From Methanobacteriota archaeon (lineage in GTDB: Archaea; Methanobacteriota; Methanobacteria; Methanobacteriales; Methanobacteriaceae): a stretch of DNA of 23,689 nt. Position 1 is the stretch's first letter; the number at the start of each line of letters is the position of its first letter. Below, piece after piece: positions 1-8,564 of the stretch. The notes under the pieces are model-generated. The model saw nothing but the letters and a program-made list of their open reading frames with translations, searched no databases and was not told the DNA's origin. A program made the position numbers and the translations under genes. The stretch covers positions 1-23,689 of the forward strand of contig JAEYQZ010000253.1 in assembly GCA_023409695.1 (NCBI GenBank), in the 5' to 3' direction.

Positions 1-1
1 T

Positions 2-1195
2 CATGATAACAAAATCTGCACTATCAAAACCTTCTTTAACCTTTAATGAATCAGGATTTAAATTAACAGGGTTTCCTGAAGCTAAAAATATAAGTTTTAT
101 AGGAGGATTATCTGTATCAAGGATAGCATTGCCGATTTTAGGCATAGGAAGCTGTCTTTGATTTTTTCCGCATTCACCAAGTTCTACAGAAGAAAAATCA
201 AAGTACTCAAACTCCTCAAATCCCTGGCTTACACCTCCTCCAGAGACTCCAATGTTTCCAGTTATAGCAGCAAGAGCATCAATCATGCGGAAAGCAAGAT
301 GACCCTGCACATATCTGTGAAGCCCCCATCCTGTGATGATACTTGAAGGTTTACCCCTTGCATATTCAAATGCCAATTCTTTTATTTCATCCAGACCAAC
401 GCCGCATTTATTTGACAAATATTCAAGAGAAAATTTATCCAGTATTTCTTTGTAGGAATCAAAATTTTTGGTGTAATTTTCTATAAAGTTATAGTCCACA
501 TTATTAGTTTCTAAGACTATCTTAGCAAGTGCCATTGCAAGATAAATGTCTGAACCGGGTGCTGGTTGTATAAATTCATCTGCCTGTTTTGCAGTTTTTG
601 TTTTTACAGGATCTATTACTATTATTTTAATTCCATTCCTTTTTGTCTTCCTTAAAATTCTCCAGAGATGCACATCTGTTGCTGCAAGGTTCCTTCCCCA
701 AACTATTATTAAATTACTGTTGAGATGATCAAGGGGATCATGAGATATTTTAACTCCAAAATCAAGTTCCATTGCAGAATGGCCAATTCCTCCACAGACC
801 GTACCATATGTAGTTGTGACCCCTCCTAATAAATTAAAAAACCGCCTGTTCATGGCTTGTAGAGCTGTACGGGCCCCAAACCCTTGATAGTACAGGATTG
901 CTGAACTCCCATATTCCCCAATAACCTGTGAAATCTTTGAAGCTGCAATATCAAGTGCTTCATTCCAGCTTATTTTTTTCCACTCCCCATTTTCTTTTAA
1001 AAGAGGGTGAAGAACCCTGTTAGGACTGTAAAAATAAGTTTTCAAATAGTGGGAGGTGTTTTTACATAAAAACCCTGCAGTTACATCATGTTCCTTATTT
1101 CCACGTAATTTAATAACTTTACCATCTTCTGCATTTGCTATGATGCTGCATGCACCAGTACAATCCCGAGTACACGCTGTAACAACCGTTTTCAA
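2..1195 (-). CDS. Molybdopterin oxidoreductase large subunit, 3' end cut by the window edge
   Basis: The first 398 codons are visible and the frame is still open at the left edge. I translated it from a TTG at 1195, preceded by GGTGA with 5-6 nt spacing. An N-terminal Cys-x3-Cys-x3-Cys plus a later Cys (C8, C12, C16, C44) fits the [4Fe-4S] site of the DMSO reductase/formate dehydrogenase family. Further in are family blocks such as the SWNEAL segment (residues 76-81) and the VWGRN and IDPVKT stretches (165-200) of the pterin-binding domain. Cys134, in a GTVCGG context, lies where Mo/W-ligating Cys or Sec is found in formate dehydrogenases and nitrate reductases; that assignment is an inference. 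No signal peptide is visible, so a cytoplasmic location is likely. The substrate cannot be told: formate, nitrate or something else. It lies 131 bp downstream of the nif-linked ferredoxins on the same strand. Confidence 0.85.
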   Translation of the reverse strand, partial: MKTVVTACTRDCTGACSIIANAEDGKVIKLRGNKEHDVTAGFLCKNTSHYLKTYFYSPNRVLHPLLKENGEWKKISWNEALDIAASKISQVIGEYGSSAILYYQGFGARTALQAMNRRFFNLLGGVTTTYGTVCGGIGHSAMELDFGVKISHDPLDHLNSNLIIVWGRNLAATDVHLWRILRKTKRNGIKIIVIDPVKTKTAKQADEFIQPAPGSDIYLAMALAKIVLETNNVDYNFIENYTKNFDSYKEILDKFSLEYLSNKCGVGLDEIKELAFEYARGKPSSIITGWGLHRYVQGHLAFRMIDALAAITGNIGVSGGGVSQGFEEFEYFDFSSVELGECGKNQRQLPMPKIGNAILDTDNPPIKLIFLASGNPVNLNPDSLKVKEGFDSADFVIM

Positions 1196-1259
1196 GAAGT
1201 ATCACCTTATGAGTATTAAATTTTAATAAAATTAACCAGTATTATCGTTATATTATGTA

Positions 1260-1292
1260 AATATAATAAAAAAATTTTTGTGTAAAAAAGAG
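1260..1292 (-). terminator. Candidate U-tract terminator after the nif/ferredoxin run
   Basis: On the minus strand, two T-tracts (T6 at 1289-1284 and T7 at 1274-1268) follow the second ferredoxin stop codon by about 40-60 nt. Archaeal intrinsic termination relies mainly on U-tracts, so the nif transcript may end here. The AT-rich DNA just beyond (about 1260-1220) could also carry a TATA box for the molybdopterin oxidoreductase gene. No stable hairpin is seen. Confidence 0.35.
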
Positions 1293-1326
1293 GTTTAGTT
1301 TATCCTTTGTGCTATTTGTAACAAAA

Positions 1327-1515
1327 TTATTCTTCTAACTCTATAGCTCCATTAGGACAAACATCAGTACATGTTTCACATAAACTGCATTCTCCAGGGT
1401 TCACGATTACTATTTTTCCCCCTTCAAGTTTGAGAATTTCCATTGAGCAGACATCTGCACATTCTCCGCAATCTATACCATCACATTTTCCAAAATCAAT
1501 TTTTACATTAGCCAT
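1327..1515 (-). CDS. Small 2[4Fe-4S] ferredoxin, second of a tandem pair
   Basis: This is a 62-residue protein with two cysteine clusters: C11, C16, C19, C23 and C43, C46, C49, C53. The second motif is the classic Cys-x2-Cys-x2-Cys-x3-Cys-Pro. The first has four residues instead of two between its first two cysteines, and a Ser instead of Pro after the last. It should carry two [4Fe-4S] clusters and act as a soluble low-potential electron carrier. The ATG is preceded by GGGGAGA. It starts 15 bp after the upstream ferredoxin, which has the same spacing pattern, so the two look like an old tandem duplication. Position at the end of the nif run suggests service to nitrogenase or cofactor assembly, but the neighbouring molybdopterin oxidoreductase is another possible partner. 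Confidence 0.88.
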   Translation of the reverse strand: MANVKIDFGKCDGIDCGECADVCSMEILKLEGGKIVIVNPGECSLCETCTDVCPNGAIELEE

Positions 1516-1530
1516 TTGTATCTCCCCATT

Positions 1531-1740
1531 TTAAAAAGTTCCATCTATTTCTTCTATTTCTATAGCCCCATAAGGACAAATTTCTAAACAATTACCGCAT
1601 AATTTACAATATTCTGGTGATTTTATTGACACATTACCTTTCTTAATGGTAAAAACATTAGTAGGACATATGCATGCACATGCCCCACATCCCGATCCTT
1701 CACATCTTCCATAATCCAGTGATATGTTAACTGTTATCAA
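1531..1740 (-). CDS. Small 2[4Fe-4S] ferredoxin, first of a tandem pair
   Basis: This is a 69-residue protein with a TTG start at 1740; no in-frame ATG or GTG is available before the first cysteine. Cluster ligands are probably C13, C18, C21, C25 and C45, C48, C51, C55, with an extra Cys at 23. As in the next gene, the first motif is Cys-x4-Cys-x2-Cys-x3-Cys rather than the usual x2 spacing, and here the motif ends in Pro. It should be a soluble electron carrier. The gene lies 71 bp downstream of nifX and 15 bp upstream of its paralogue, so probably in the same transcript. Supplying electrons to NifH or to NifEN/NifX-linked cofactor work is inferred from position only. Confidence 0.87.
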   Translation of the reverse strand: MITVNISLDYGRCEGSGCGACACICPTNVFTIKKGNVSIKSPEYCKLCGNCLEICPYGAIEIEEIDGTF

Positions 1741-1811
1741 CTTTATCCCGCCTGATGTTTCATAACTTAGATCAGGTAAATTACAATCGCCTTTAGTTCA
1801 TATACAACCGG

Positions 1812-2132
1812 TTAGCTCAATAAATGTTTTGAACACTCACTTACAGCATCTTTAACTTTACAGTCCAACTGTATTGGTTTTATTCCTAGTTTTCTAAGTT
1901 CAATTGTAGGTTCATTTCCAATTTTATTACAGAGAACTGCTTTGCAATCGTTTATAAGATCTATTGATGCTACCCAACGTTCCTGATGATTATTTAAAGG
2001 CATCACTGTTTTTTCTCTTATTTCGTGGAATTTACCTTCCCCATCTTCAATTTCATATATTAAAAATCGATCTGCATCCCCAAAATGCAAATCTACAAGC
2101 TTACCGTCTGTTGATGCTACTGCTATCTTCAC
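1812..2132 (-). CDS. nifX: NifX-family nitrogenase cofactor carrier
   Basis: This 106-residue protein belongs to the NifX/NifB-C-terminal (dinitrogenase iron-molybdenum cofactor biosynthesis) family. Visible marks are the start MKIAVASTDGK, the HFGDADRFLIYEI block at about residues 17-29, and a compact alpha/beta domain of the usual length. Family members bind NifB-co or a FeMo-co precursor and pass it to or from NifEN. Translation starts at a GTG directly after the nifN stop codon (TAA then GTG), with a strong GGGAGGAG site inside the end of nifN, so the two are translationally coupled. It is the last classical nif gene here, as in other methanogen nif operons. The unusual Cys residues near the C-terminus are not explained by the family. 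Confidence 0.88.
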   Translation of the reverse strand: MKIAVASTDGKLVDLHFGDADRFLIYEIEDGEGKFHEIREKTVMPLNNHQERWVASIDLINDCKAVLCNKIGNEPTIELRKLGIKPIQLDCKVKDAVSECSKHLLS

Positions 2133-3509
<1,377 letters not shown>

Positions 3510-3510
3510 T

Positions 3511-4869
3511 TTAGTCACCTCTCAAACTTGTGGAGGTTAGTTCAAACACTGGACTTGAAACTGAAGCGTCCACTTCTTTTGCAAAGCTTACAAAACCTCT
3601 AAATCCTGCAAATGCAGTTATTCTGTCATGGTTAAAGTCACAAAACGGGATTCCAAGCTTTAATGAGATGTATTTCTCTTTAGCACCAGATATTAGTAGA
3701 TTTGGTTGGTGTTCTTTAAGAAGTCTGGTGAGTTCAGCTGAATTTGCATCATCTACAATTATGGTACCATCTCTAACAGCTTCCTTGATCATTTCATAAT
3801 CTTCTCTAATTCCATTTTTTGTTCCTGACATCATTACATCCATACCTAATTCTTCAAAAGGCCTTACAAGAGACCATGCTTTGTTACCTCCCACATAGAG
3901 AGCAACAGTTTTTCCAGTTAATCGCTTTTTATATTTTTCAATTTTATGTGCTACCTCTTTGAGTCCAGATTCGATTATTCTTTCAGTCCTCTCTATCATT
4001 TCTTCGTCTCCAAAGAAATCAGCTATATCCCTTAAAGAGGCTACAGTTTGTTCAAGGCCGAAGAAATTGACTTTTATAAAGGGTATTCCATATTTTTTTT
4101 CCATTTTTTTGGCAACGTAATTTGAAGATTTTTGGCACTGAACTATATTGAGCTTAGCCCGGTGCGCCTGGGCTATTTCGTCCACATGAGAATCTCCTGT
4201 TAATGTACTGATTATATTGACACCCATTTCTTCAAGTAGGGGTTTGATTCCCCAGAGATCCCCTGCAACATTGAATTCACCCACTATATTAATATCAAAG
4301 GGAGTAGTTTCTTCAGGTTCTTTTGTTCCAATTACATAATCCAGTAATGCATCGCCGCCTATCCAGTGACCTTTAGTTTTATTGTGGTTCTGGAAACCTT
4401 CGGATTGAACTGGTATAACTCTACATCCAGTTATTTCTTCTGATTTTTTGCATACTGCTTTAATATCATCCCCAATTATACCTGCAACACATGTAGCATA
4501 CACAAATACTGCTCCGGGCTTGTATAATTTATTAAGTTCTATTATGGTTTCAAATAACTTTTTTTCTCCGCCGAAGATGATATCTTTTTCCTGTAAGTTT
4601 GTAGAACATCCTTTTTTGTATATATCTTCCCTTGAAGTTTTACTTCCTCTTATATCCCATGTACATGCAGCACATCCTATCGGACCGTGTACCAGGTGAA
4701 TTGAATCTGTAATTGGCATTAAAACGATCCTTGCTCCACCGTAAACACATGTTCTCTGGGTAACTGTACCTGGAAGACTGGCCTTATCACATACAGGAAT
4801 AGATAATCCTTCTCCTTTTACACACACGTGTTTTTTACGAGATTCAAATGTTTCAGTAACAGGTTCCAT
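3511..4869 (-). CDS. nifE: Nitrogenase cofactor scaffold subunit NifE
   Basis: This is the NifD-like subunit of the NifEN scaffold, 452 residues. The N-terminal part has the NifE-type segment with two extra cysteines (C16, C27) before SLPGTVTQRTC. Scaffold cluster cysteines are C41, C66 (HGPIGCAACTWD) and C127 (ATCVAGIIGDD). The HRAKLNIVQCQKS block, about residues 242-254, matches the part of NifD that carries the cofactor cysteine. The ATG at 4869 is preceded by AGGGGT. The gene follows nifK after a 92-bp gap, the largest gap inside the nif core, and this gap holds a U8 tract that could lower transcription of nifEN relative to nifHDK. It ends 1 nt before the nifN start. Confidence 0.94.
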   Translation of the reverse strand: MEPVTETFESRKKHVCVKGEGLSIPVCDKASLPGTVTQRTCVYGGARIVLMPITDSIHLVHGPIGCAACTWDIRGSKTSREDIYKKGCSTNLQEKDIIFGGEKKLFETIIELNKLYKPGAVFVYATCVAGIIGDDIKAVCKKSEEITGCRVIPVQSEGFQNHNKTKGHWIGGDALLDYVIGTKEPEETTPFDINIVGEFNVAGDLWGIKPLLEEMGVNIISTLTGDSHVDEIAQAHRAKLNIVQCQKSSNYVAKKMEKKYGIPFIKVNFFGLEQTVASLRDIADFFGDEEMIERTERIIESGLKEVAHKIEKYKKRLTGKTVALYVGGNKAWSLVRPFEELGMDVMMSGTKNGIREDYEMIKEAVRDGTIIVDDANSAELTRLLKEHQPNLLISGAKEKYISLKLGIPFCDFNHDRITAFAGFRGFVSFAKEVDASVSSPVFELTSTSLRGD

Positions 4870-4911
4870 TATAATACCCCTAAATTCTCTCCTTAATTTG
4901 TTAATTAATTT

Positions 4912-4919
4912 AAAAAAAA
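4912..4919 (-). promoter_or_regulatory. U8 tract in the nifK-nifE gap, possible partial terminator
   Basis: The 92-bp gap 4870-4961 contains eight consecutive T residues on the transcribed (minus) sense about 45 nt after the nifK stop. Archaeal RNA polymerase can terminate at such tracts. A partial stop here would give more NifHDK than NifEN, a ratio seen in many diazotrophs. No strong hairpin was found, and a secondary promoter cannot be excluded. Confidence 0.3.
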
Positions 4920-4961
4920 TTGTAATAGACCCGTGTCACTCGAGCCCATCCACCTATTAAT

Positions 4962-6344
4962 CTACTGCTGGAGTTTCCAGTGTTCTGGTTCATAGTATTT
5001 TTCAAGTACGGTGTTAGTTATCAGATCCATGAGTTGAATACCACCATTGTATCCAACTATAGGGCGCCTGTGATATCCTACACGGTCATAAACTGGGTAA
5101 CCAACTCTTACCAGAGGAATATCATTTTCTTTAGCCATGAGCCTTGCATCTGATCCGCCTATCATCAGATCAACAGGATTGTCCTTGAGATACACTTCCA
5201 TTGACCTTAAATCCTGATCAACCATGGTATCTATCTCAGCTCCAGTTTCTTTGGCTACTTTTTCTATGTCTTTAACAAATTCCTGACTTTTAGATCCAGT
5301 AAGAACTAACCTAGGTTCCATACCAAGTTCTCCAACGAACCTTGCTATTCCAGATGTGATCTCAGGATCTCCATAGATAGCTACTGTCTTATCAAAGAGA
5401 TATCTTGAAGCTACATCTGCCATGGAATCTATCAGTAAACCTCTTTCATCTAAGATCGAGTCAGGAATATCTTGACCAGTGAGTTTTTTCAAGTTCCTTA
5501 AGAATTGATCAGTATTTCGAACACCTATAGGGATTGGACCCAGTTCTGCAGGAACATTATATTTTTTCTCCAAAGATAAAGCACCGGAACCAGCATACTT
5601 AGTAAGTGATATTGTACCTACACTATTTGCTGAATCAACGATTTCATCTACAGTTGTTCCACCTTTTGGATAATATGGCTTGTATTCTGTTGTAGATGGC
5701 CTGAGCGGTGCATCAAATGGATCGGAAATATCAGCAAGGACTATGCTTTCAAGATCCATAAGCTGAAGAATATGTTTTATTTCACGTATATCTCCAGGGT
5801 TCACCATTCCAGGAATTATGTTTATCTTCTCATTGGGTTCTGAAGGTTCAGCTACATGATCAGCTAGAGCTTTAATCGTATTATCGTAACCTTTAAGATG
5901 TGTTTCAACAAAACTTGGAGTGCTTATTGGCACAATTTTTATTTTTTCAGTTGCTTCTTCACCAATTTTTTCTTTAAGTTCTCCTTTTGCTGTTTTTATA
6001 AACCCAATTACATCGTCACCTATAATTTCACTGGAACATGTAGTAATTACACCAATGAAATCAGGTTTAAGCCTTATTGCAACGTTCTGGATACCCTCAA
6101 CAAGATTTTTTCTTCCACCAAAAACTGCCGCATCCTCGTGGAGAGATGTTACAGCAATTTCGGAAGGTTCCCTGAAATGACGAGAGAGACAATATCTAAC
6201 GAATGATGAGCATCCTTGAGAACCATGAACCAGAGGAACTGCCCTGCTAATTCCAGTGACAGCCCACATTGCTCCTAAGGGCTGACAAGTTTTTAGAGGA
6301 TTAATTGTAGCTATCCTCTCCTTTTCCATAAGATTTACGCCCAT
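4962..6344 (-). CDS. nifK: Nitrogenase molybdenum-iron protein beta chain NifK
   Basis: This is the beta subunit of dinitrogenase, which with NifD forms the tetramer and shares the P-cluster. It is 460 residues, shorter than the roughly 520 of Azotobacter because the N-terminal extension is missing, as in other methanogen NifK proteins. P-cluster cysteines are C20 (KTCQPLGA), C45 (HGSQGCSSF) and C103 (TTCSSEIIGDD), and Ser144 in STPSFVE sits at the position of the redox-active beta-Ser188. The ATG at 6344 shares one base with the nifD stop codon (TAATG) and follows a strong GAGGAGG site inside nifD, so translation is coupled. A second in-frame ATG at 6329 is less well placed. Confidence 0.96.
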   Translation of the reverse strand: MGVNLMEKERIATINPLKTCQPLGAMWAVTGISRAVPLVHGSQGCSSFVRYCLSRHFREPSEIAVTSLHEDAAVFGGRKNLVEGIQNVAIRLKPDFIGVITTCSSEIIGDDVIGFIKTAKGELKEKIGEEATEKIKIVPISTPSFVETHLKGYDNTIKALADHVAEPSEPNEKINIIPGMVNPGDIREIKHILQLMDLESIVLADISDPFDAPLRPSTTEYKPYYPKGGTTVDEIVDSANSVGTISLTKYAGSGALSLEKKYNVPAELGPIPIGVRNTDQFLRNLKKLTGQDIPDSILDERGLLIDSMADVASRYLFDKTVAIYGDPEITSGIARFVGELGMEPRLVLTGSKSQEFVKDIEKVAKETGAEIDTMVDQDLRSMEVYLKDNPVDLMIGGSDARLMAKENDIPLVRVGYPVYDRVGYHRRPIVGYNGGIQLMDLITNTVLEKYYEPEHWKLQQ

Positions 6345-7789
6345 TATTTTGCCTCCTCTTCAACATTTAGTATATCTGGTTCTTCAGTTTCTTCAAATTC
6401 AATCATATTCCATACTGGATTATAGATAGCTCTGTACATATCCCTTGTAAGGTTTAAAAACCCTTCAAATCCGATGTAAGGACCATTTTCATAGGAGTGA
6501 ATCAAGAGACATGGTACTCCCAATTTATGGACAAAATACTTCTCTTTTACACCACCCATAATCAGATCTATATCATAATCTTCAACTAGTTCCTCCAGTT
6601 CGAGTGCATTAGGATCGTCTATTACAAGGCCGCCTTCTTTAACCCTGCTTTTCATCTTTTCAAATCCATCTTCGTGTTCAAACATTGATGAAACACCAGT
6701 AACTTCCATTCCTAACTCTTCCTCTAATGGAACCGAAAGGTGATAACTTTTAGGCCCACCAGAGAATATAAAAGCTTTTTTTCCTTTTAACTTCTTTCTA
6801 TAAAACTCTAATTCAGGCCCTATTTTAGCCATTCTTTTAGCTATTACTTCATCCGCTTTGTCTTCCAGATCAAAGAATCTTGCCACAGTTTTTAAGTTTT
6901 CTGCGCAGTATTTGGTACTGAAAAAGTCAGTTTTCATGTATGGAACGCCGTATTTGTCCTCTATCATTTTTGCAATGTAAGTAGAGGATCTCTGACATCT
7001 TACCACGCTTAATTTTGCCCTGTGCATCCAACCGATTTCATTATGACAGCAGTCACCTGTGAAAGTACTCAAAACATTTATTCCTATTTCTTTAAAGTAG
7101 TCTTTAAGTAACCAGAGGTCTCCATCGATGTTATACTCACCTATAAGGTTTATATCATAGGGCGTAGTTGCCGGCGGCTCTGTTGTACCCACCAATTTAC
7201 TAAATAGGACATTATTTCCAATAGTATGGCCTTTAGATTGGGTCGGTCCTGCAAATCCTGGTGCATTAAATGCAATAATTGGTTTACCTAATTCTTCTTC
7301 CATTTCTTTAGCTACAGCATCCATATCATCCCCTATAAGTCCAGTAGTACATGTTGCATACAGGTAAATTGCGTTAACGAATGGAAATTCTTTATTAGTG
7401 TCAAGTATAGCTTGGCGTAGCTTTTTCATTCCCCCAAATACTACATCAGATTCCTGCAAGTCTGTTCCAATAATGTATTTGATATTAAAATCTTTTACTG
7501 GGAATTGGCTGCCGTCTGGCATTTCTGTTGTTGTTGGATACCTTTTTGTCCCATAACCATAAGCTGTACATCCCACAGGAGAGTGTACAATATGAGCTAC
7601 ATCCTTTATAGCTCCAGTTATAACACCTTTAGCTCCAGCAAATGCACATCCCCTTTCAGTCATAGAACCCGGTATGGTCTTTGAATTACATTTAGGAAGG
7701 CAGTCCTCAGGATCCCCACAGTGTTTTACATATGTGTGTTCTTTCCTCTCAGGGATAGGTTTAGACACCTCAAAAAGTTTGAAAGGCAT
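6344..7789 (-). CDS. nifD: Nitrogenase molybdenum-iron protein alpha chain NifD
   Basis: This is the catalytic alpha subunit, 481 residues. P-cluster cysteines are C48, C73 and C147. Cofactor ligands by hand alignment are C265 (VVRCQRS, like alpha-Cys275) and H431 (IHSYENGPY, like alpha-His442). Q184 and H188 match alpha-Gln191 and alpha-His195, V56 matches alpha-Val70, and K415 in GVKEKY matches the homocitrate-side lysine. The positions of alpha-Arg96 and alpha-Arg359 are Lys (K81 in TKRYP and K347), as I recall for vanadium and iron-only enzymes. No vnfG/anfG gene is present and nifEN is, so a Mo enzyme of the methanogen lineage is the best reading. The ATG follows GGAGAT. A 54-bp gap with a hairpin separates it from nifI2. 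Confidence 0.96.
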   Translation of the reverse strand: MPFKLFEVSKPIPERKEHTYVKHCGDPEDCLPKCNSKTIPGSMTERGCAFAGAKGVITGAIKDVAHIVHSPVGCTAYGYGTKRYPTTTEMPDGSQFPVKDFNIKYIIGTDLQESDVVFGGMKKLRQAILDTNKEFPFVNAIYLYATCTTGLIGDDMDAVAKEMEEELGKPIIAFNAPGFAGPTQSKGHTIGNNVLFSKLVGTTEPPATTPYDINLIGEYNIDGDLWLLKDYFKEIGINVLSTFTGDCCHNEIGWMHRAKLSVVRCQRSSTYIAKMIEDKYGVPYMKTDFFSTKYCAENLKTVARFFDLEDKADEVIAKRMAKIGPELEFYRKKLKGKKAFIFSGGPKSYHLSVPLEEELGMEVTGVSSMFEHEDGFEKMKSRVKEGGLVIDDPNALELEELVEDYDIDLIMGGVKEKYFVHKLGVPCLLIHSYENGPYIGFEGFLNLTRDMYRAIYNPVWNMIEFEETEEPDILNVEEEAK

Positions 7790-7829
7790 TTTTAATCTCC
7801 TTATAAATTTAATTATAAATTAAAAGAGT

Positions 7830-7855
7830 GCAATTTTATTAATTTACAAAATTGC
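7830..7855 (-). promoter_or_regulatory. Hairpin across the nifI2 stop codon, before nifD
   Basis: A perfect 8-bp inverted repeat (GCAATTTT at 7830-7837 and AAAATTGC at 7848-7855, 10-nt loop) spans the nifI2 stop. On the transcribed strand it is followed by CTCTTTTAATTT. It could be an RNA processing site, a 3'-end stabiliser for a nifHI1I2 transcript, or a weak attenuator. The stem is AT-rich, so the effect is uncertain. Confidence 0.4.
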
Positions 7856-8212
7856 GTCTTCTCCTGTTTCTTTTGTTCTAACTCTAACTGCCTCTTCTAT
7901 TGGGCAAACAAATATTTTACCGTCACCAATTTGGCCAGTTTTGTTTACTTTCATTATAGATTCAACCACCAAAGAAGCATCTTCATCAGGGACAACCAGA
8001 GATATCATTCTTTTAGGAACATAACGCATGCTTCCTTCTTCTTTACAAAGATCTTTATTTGAGATATCAAAGGTCACTTCCCCAACGATTGCTTTCTGTC
8101 TTCCTCTCCCAAAAACTGCATTTGCAGTCATAGCAGGGAATCCTAAAGCATCAAGAACTTCTTTTGTCCTGTTGATTTTGTTAGGTCGAATAATTGCTAT
8201 TATTTCTTTCAT
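7844..8212 (-). CDS. nifI2: PII-family nitrogenase switch-off regulator NifI2
   Basis: This is a GlnB/PII-like protein of the NifI2 class. In methanogens NifI1 and NifI2 form a complex that binds NifDK and blocks its activity when ammonium is present, and 2-oxoglutarate relieves this. Start chosen: ATG 8212, 6-7 nt after GAGGG (122 residues). An ATG at 8224 overlaps the nifI1 stop by 4 nt (ATGA) but leaves that ribosome-binding site inside the gene. The ferredoxin-like core ends in the family signature TGQIGDGKIFVCPIEEAVRV. The T-loop region carries a longer insertion (about residues 45-70, with SMRYVPKR), typical of NifI2 compared with NifI1. No uridylylated tyrosine motif of classical GlnB is evident. 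Confidence 0.94.
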   Translation of the reverse strand: MKEIIAIIRPNKINRTKEVLDALGFPAMTANAVFGRGRQKAIVGEVTFDISNKDLCKEEGSMRYVPKRMISLVVPDEDASLVVESIMKVNKTGQIGDGKIFVCPIEEAVRVRTKETGEDAIL

Positions 8213-8220
8213 AAAGACCC

Positions 8221-8538
8221 TCATAGCCCTTTACTTCGAGTTCTTACAGTATAAGCTTCTTCTACAGGACTTATAAAGATTTTTCCATCTCCAAAGTTTC
8301 CAGTAAATGCATTTTCATTGATGATCTCAACTACCTCATCAATTTTTTCGGTTGGAGTTACCAGTAAAAGCATTACCTTTGGAAGTTCGTCATAGTAAAT
8401 ATTATCCAGCCGAATTCCTTTCTGTTTACCTCGCCCAATAACATCCATTTTAGTTAAAGCCACATGTCCCGCATCAGATAATGCATCTACAACTTCCTCT
8501 ACCGTATCTGGCCTTAGTATTGCCCTTATCATTTTCAT
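8221..8538 (-). CDS. nifI1: PII-family nitrogenase switch-off regulator NifI1
   Basis: This is a 105-residue PII-like protein, the NifI1 partner of NifI2 in post-translational inhibition of dinitrogenase. Marks are the N-terminal MIRAILRP strand, the GRGKQKG segment before a short T-loop, and the C-terminal signature TGNFGDGKIFISPVEEAYTVRT. Its position between nifH and nifD, immediately followed by nifI2, is diagnostic for this regulator pair in methanogens and some anaerobic bacteria. The ATG at 8538 follows GGAGAG; an in-frame ATG two codons later is also possible. The gap to nifH is 26 bp, so it is cotranscribed with nifH. Confidence 0.95.
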   Translation of the reverse strand: MKMIRAILRPDTVEEVVDALSDAGHVALTKMDVIGRGKQKGIRLDNIYYDELPKVMLLLVTPTEKIDEVVEIINENAFTGNFGDGKIFISPVEEAYTVRTRSKGL

Positions 8539-8564
8539 TTTATTCTCTCCATTAATTACACTGG

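Noticed and set aside
6344..7789. Reading the cluster as a vanadium or iron-only nitrogenase
   Set aside because: There is no vnfG/anfG between the D and K genes, nifE and nifN are present, and the GVKEKY and IHS cofactor blocks are Mo-type.
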